NCBI GenBank assembly: GCA_030606095.1
Contig: JAUWHC010000206.1
Location: 1 to 5,642, forward strand
Direction of reading: 5' to 3'
Length of the DNA: 5,642 nt
Origin: Promethearchaeota archaeon
Lineage (GTDB): Archaea > Asgardarchaeota > Lokiarchaeia > Sigyniarchaeales > SOKP01
Positions 5,525 through 5,642 of the stretch are shown piece by piece. The position numbers were made by a program, and so were the translations under genes. Each line of letters begins with the position of its first letter. Position 1 is the first letter of the stretch. The notes beneath the pieces were generated by a model. The model searched no databases, had not been told where the DNA came from, and saw nothing but the letters and a program-made list of their open reading frames with translations.

Positions 5525-5642
5525 ATGGAAAGATTATACCAACCGGATTTTAATTCGATTTTTGGAGCAAGATACGCAAATGCGTTTATCTACGGTCAAA
5601 TAGACTCCTTAATTTGGCCAATTTTTAGTGATATCGAGCGTT
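5525..5642 (+). CDS. unrecognised protein, N-terminal fragment
   Basis: Only the first 39 codons are present; the frame is open to the window end. The peptide begins MERLYQPDFNSIFGARYANA and continues with a Tyr-Gly-Gln segment, an Ile-Trp-Pro-Ile-Phe stretch and an acidic SDIE. It is rich in aromatic residues but too short and too polar at the start to call a signal peptide or a membrane helix. I recognise no family. The start is supported by the Shine-Dalgarno motif seven bases upstream and by a TATA box 48-61 bases upstream. It is divergent from the phosphoesterase and shares a 122-base spacer with it that contains the DtxR-type palindrome, so the two genes may be co-regulated. Confidence 0.6.
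   Translation, partial: MERLYQPDFNSIFGARYANAFIYGQIDSLIWPIFSDIER

Overview
The window reads as an AT-rich archaeal chromosome segment. Candidate TATA boxes lie about 24-28 bases upstream of several start codons, as expected for leaderless transcripts. Two genes can begin at TTG, U-rich tracts stand where terminators are expected, and the proteins (short DtxR/MntR-type regulator, zinc-ribbon mini-protein, PfkB kinase, calcineurin-like phosphoesterase) fit a mesophilic archaeon. An Asgard/Promethearchaeota or similar lineage is a guess from style, not from a marker gene. There are no RNA genes, insertion sequences or CRISPR arrays.

Layout. 1-788 (+) holds the C-terminal half of an ABC transporter ATPase, probably of the Zn/Mn/Fe uptake type, followed after 29 bases by a DtxR/MntR-family metalloregulator. 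Together they suggest a metal-uptake operon whose start lies outside the window. 823-1074 (-) is a small acidic zinc-ribbon protein. 1159-2193 (-) is a nitronate monooxygenase/FabK-type flavoprotein with a TTG start. A 245-base divergent promoter region (2194-2438) separates it from a PfkB-family sugar kinase (2439-3398, +). The kinase converges, with an 18-base gap, on a 661-residue metallophosphoesterase (3417-5402, -). After a 122-base divergent spacer, a new unrecognised gene begins at 5525 (+) and runs off the window.

The most interesting signal is in that last spacer. An inverted repeat with 8-bp arms contains a 19-bp core with exactly the half-sites and spacing of the classical DtxR/IdeR operator (TTAGGT-N7-ACCTAA). 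It sits where the phosphoesterase's TATA box should be, which suggests metal control of a phosphoesterase of unknown substrate and possibly of the unknown gene at the right edge. The DtxR-family protein in the same window is itself unusual: several canonical metal ligands are replaced, and its C-terminus carries a five-cysteine cluster. Whether it is the protein that binds this site is open. The central genes (flavoprotein, kinase) show no clear functional link to metal homeostasis and look like ordinary metabolic genes.
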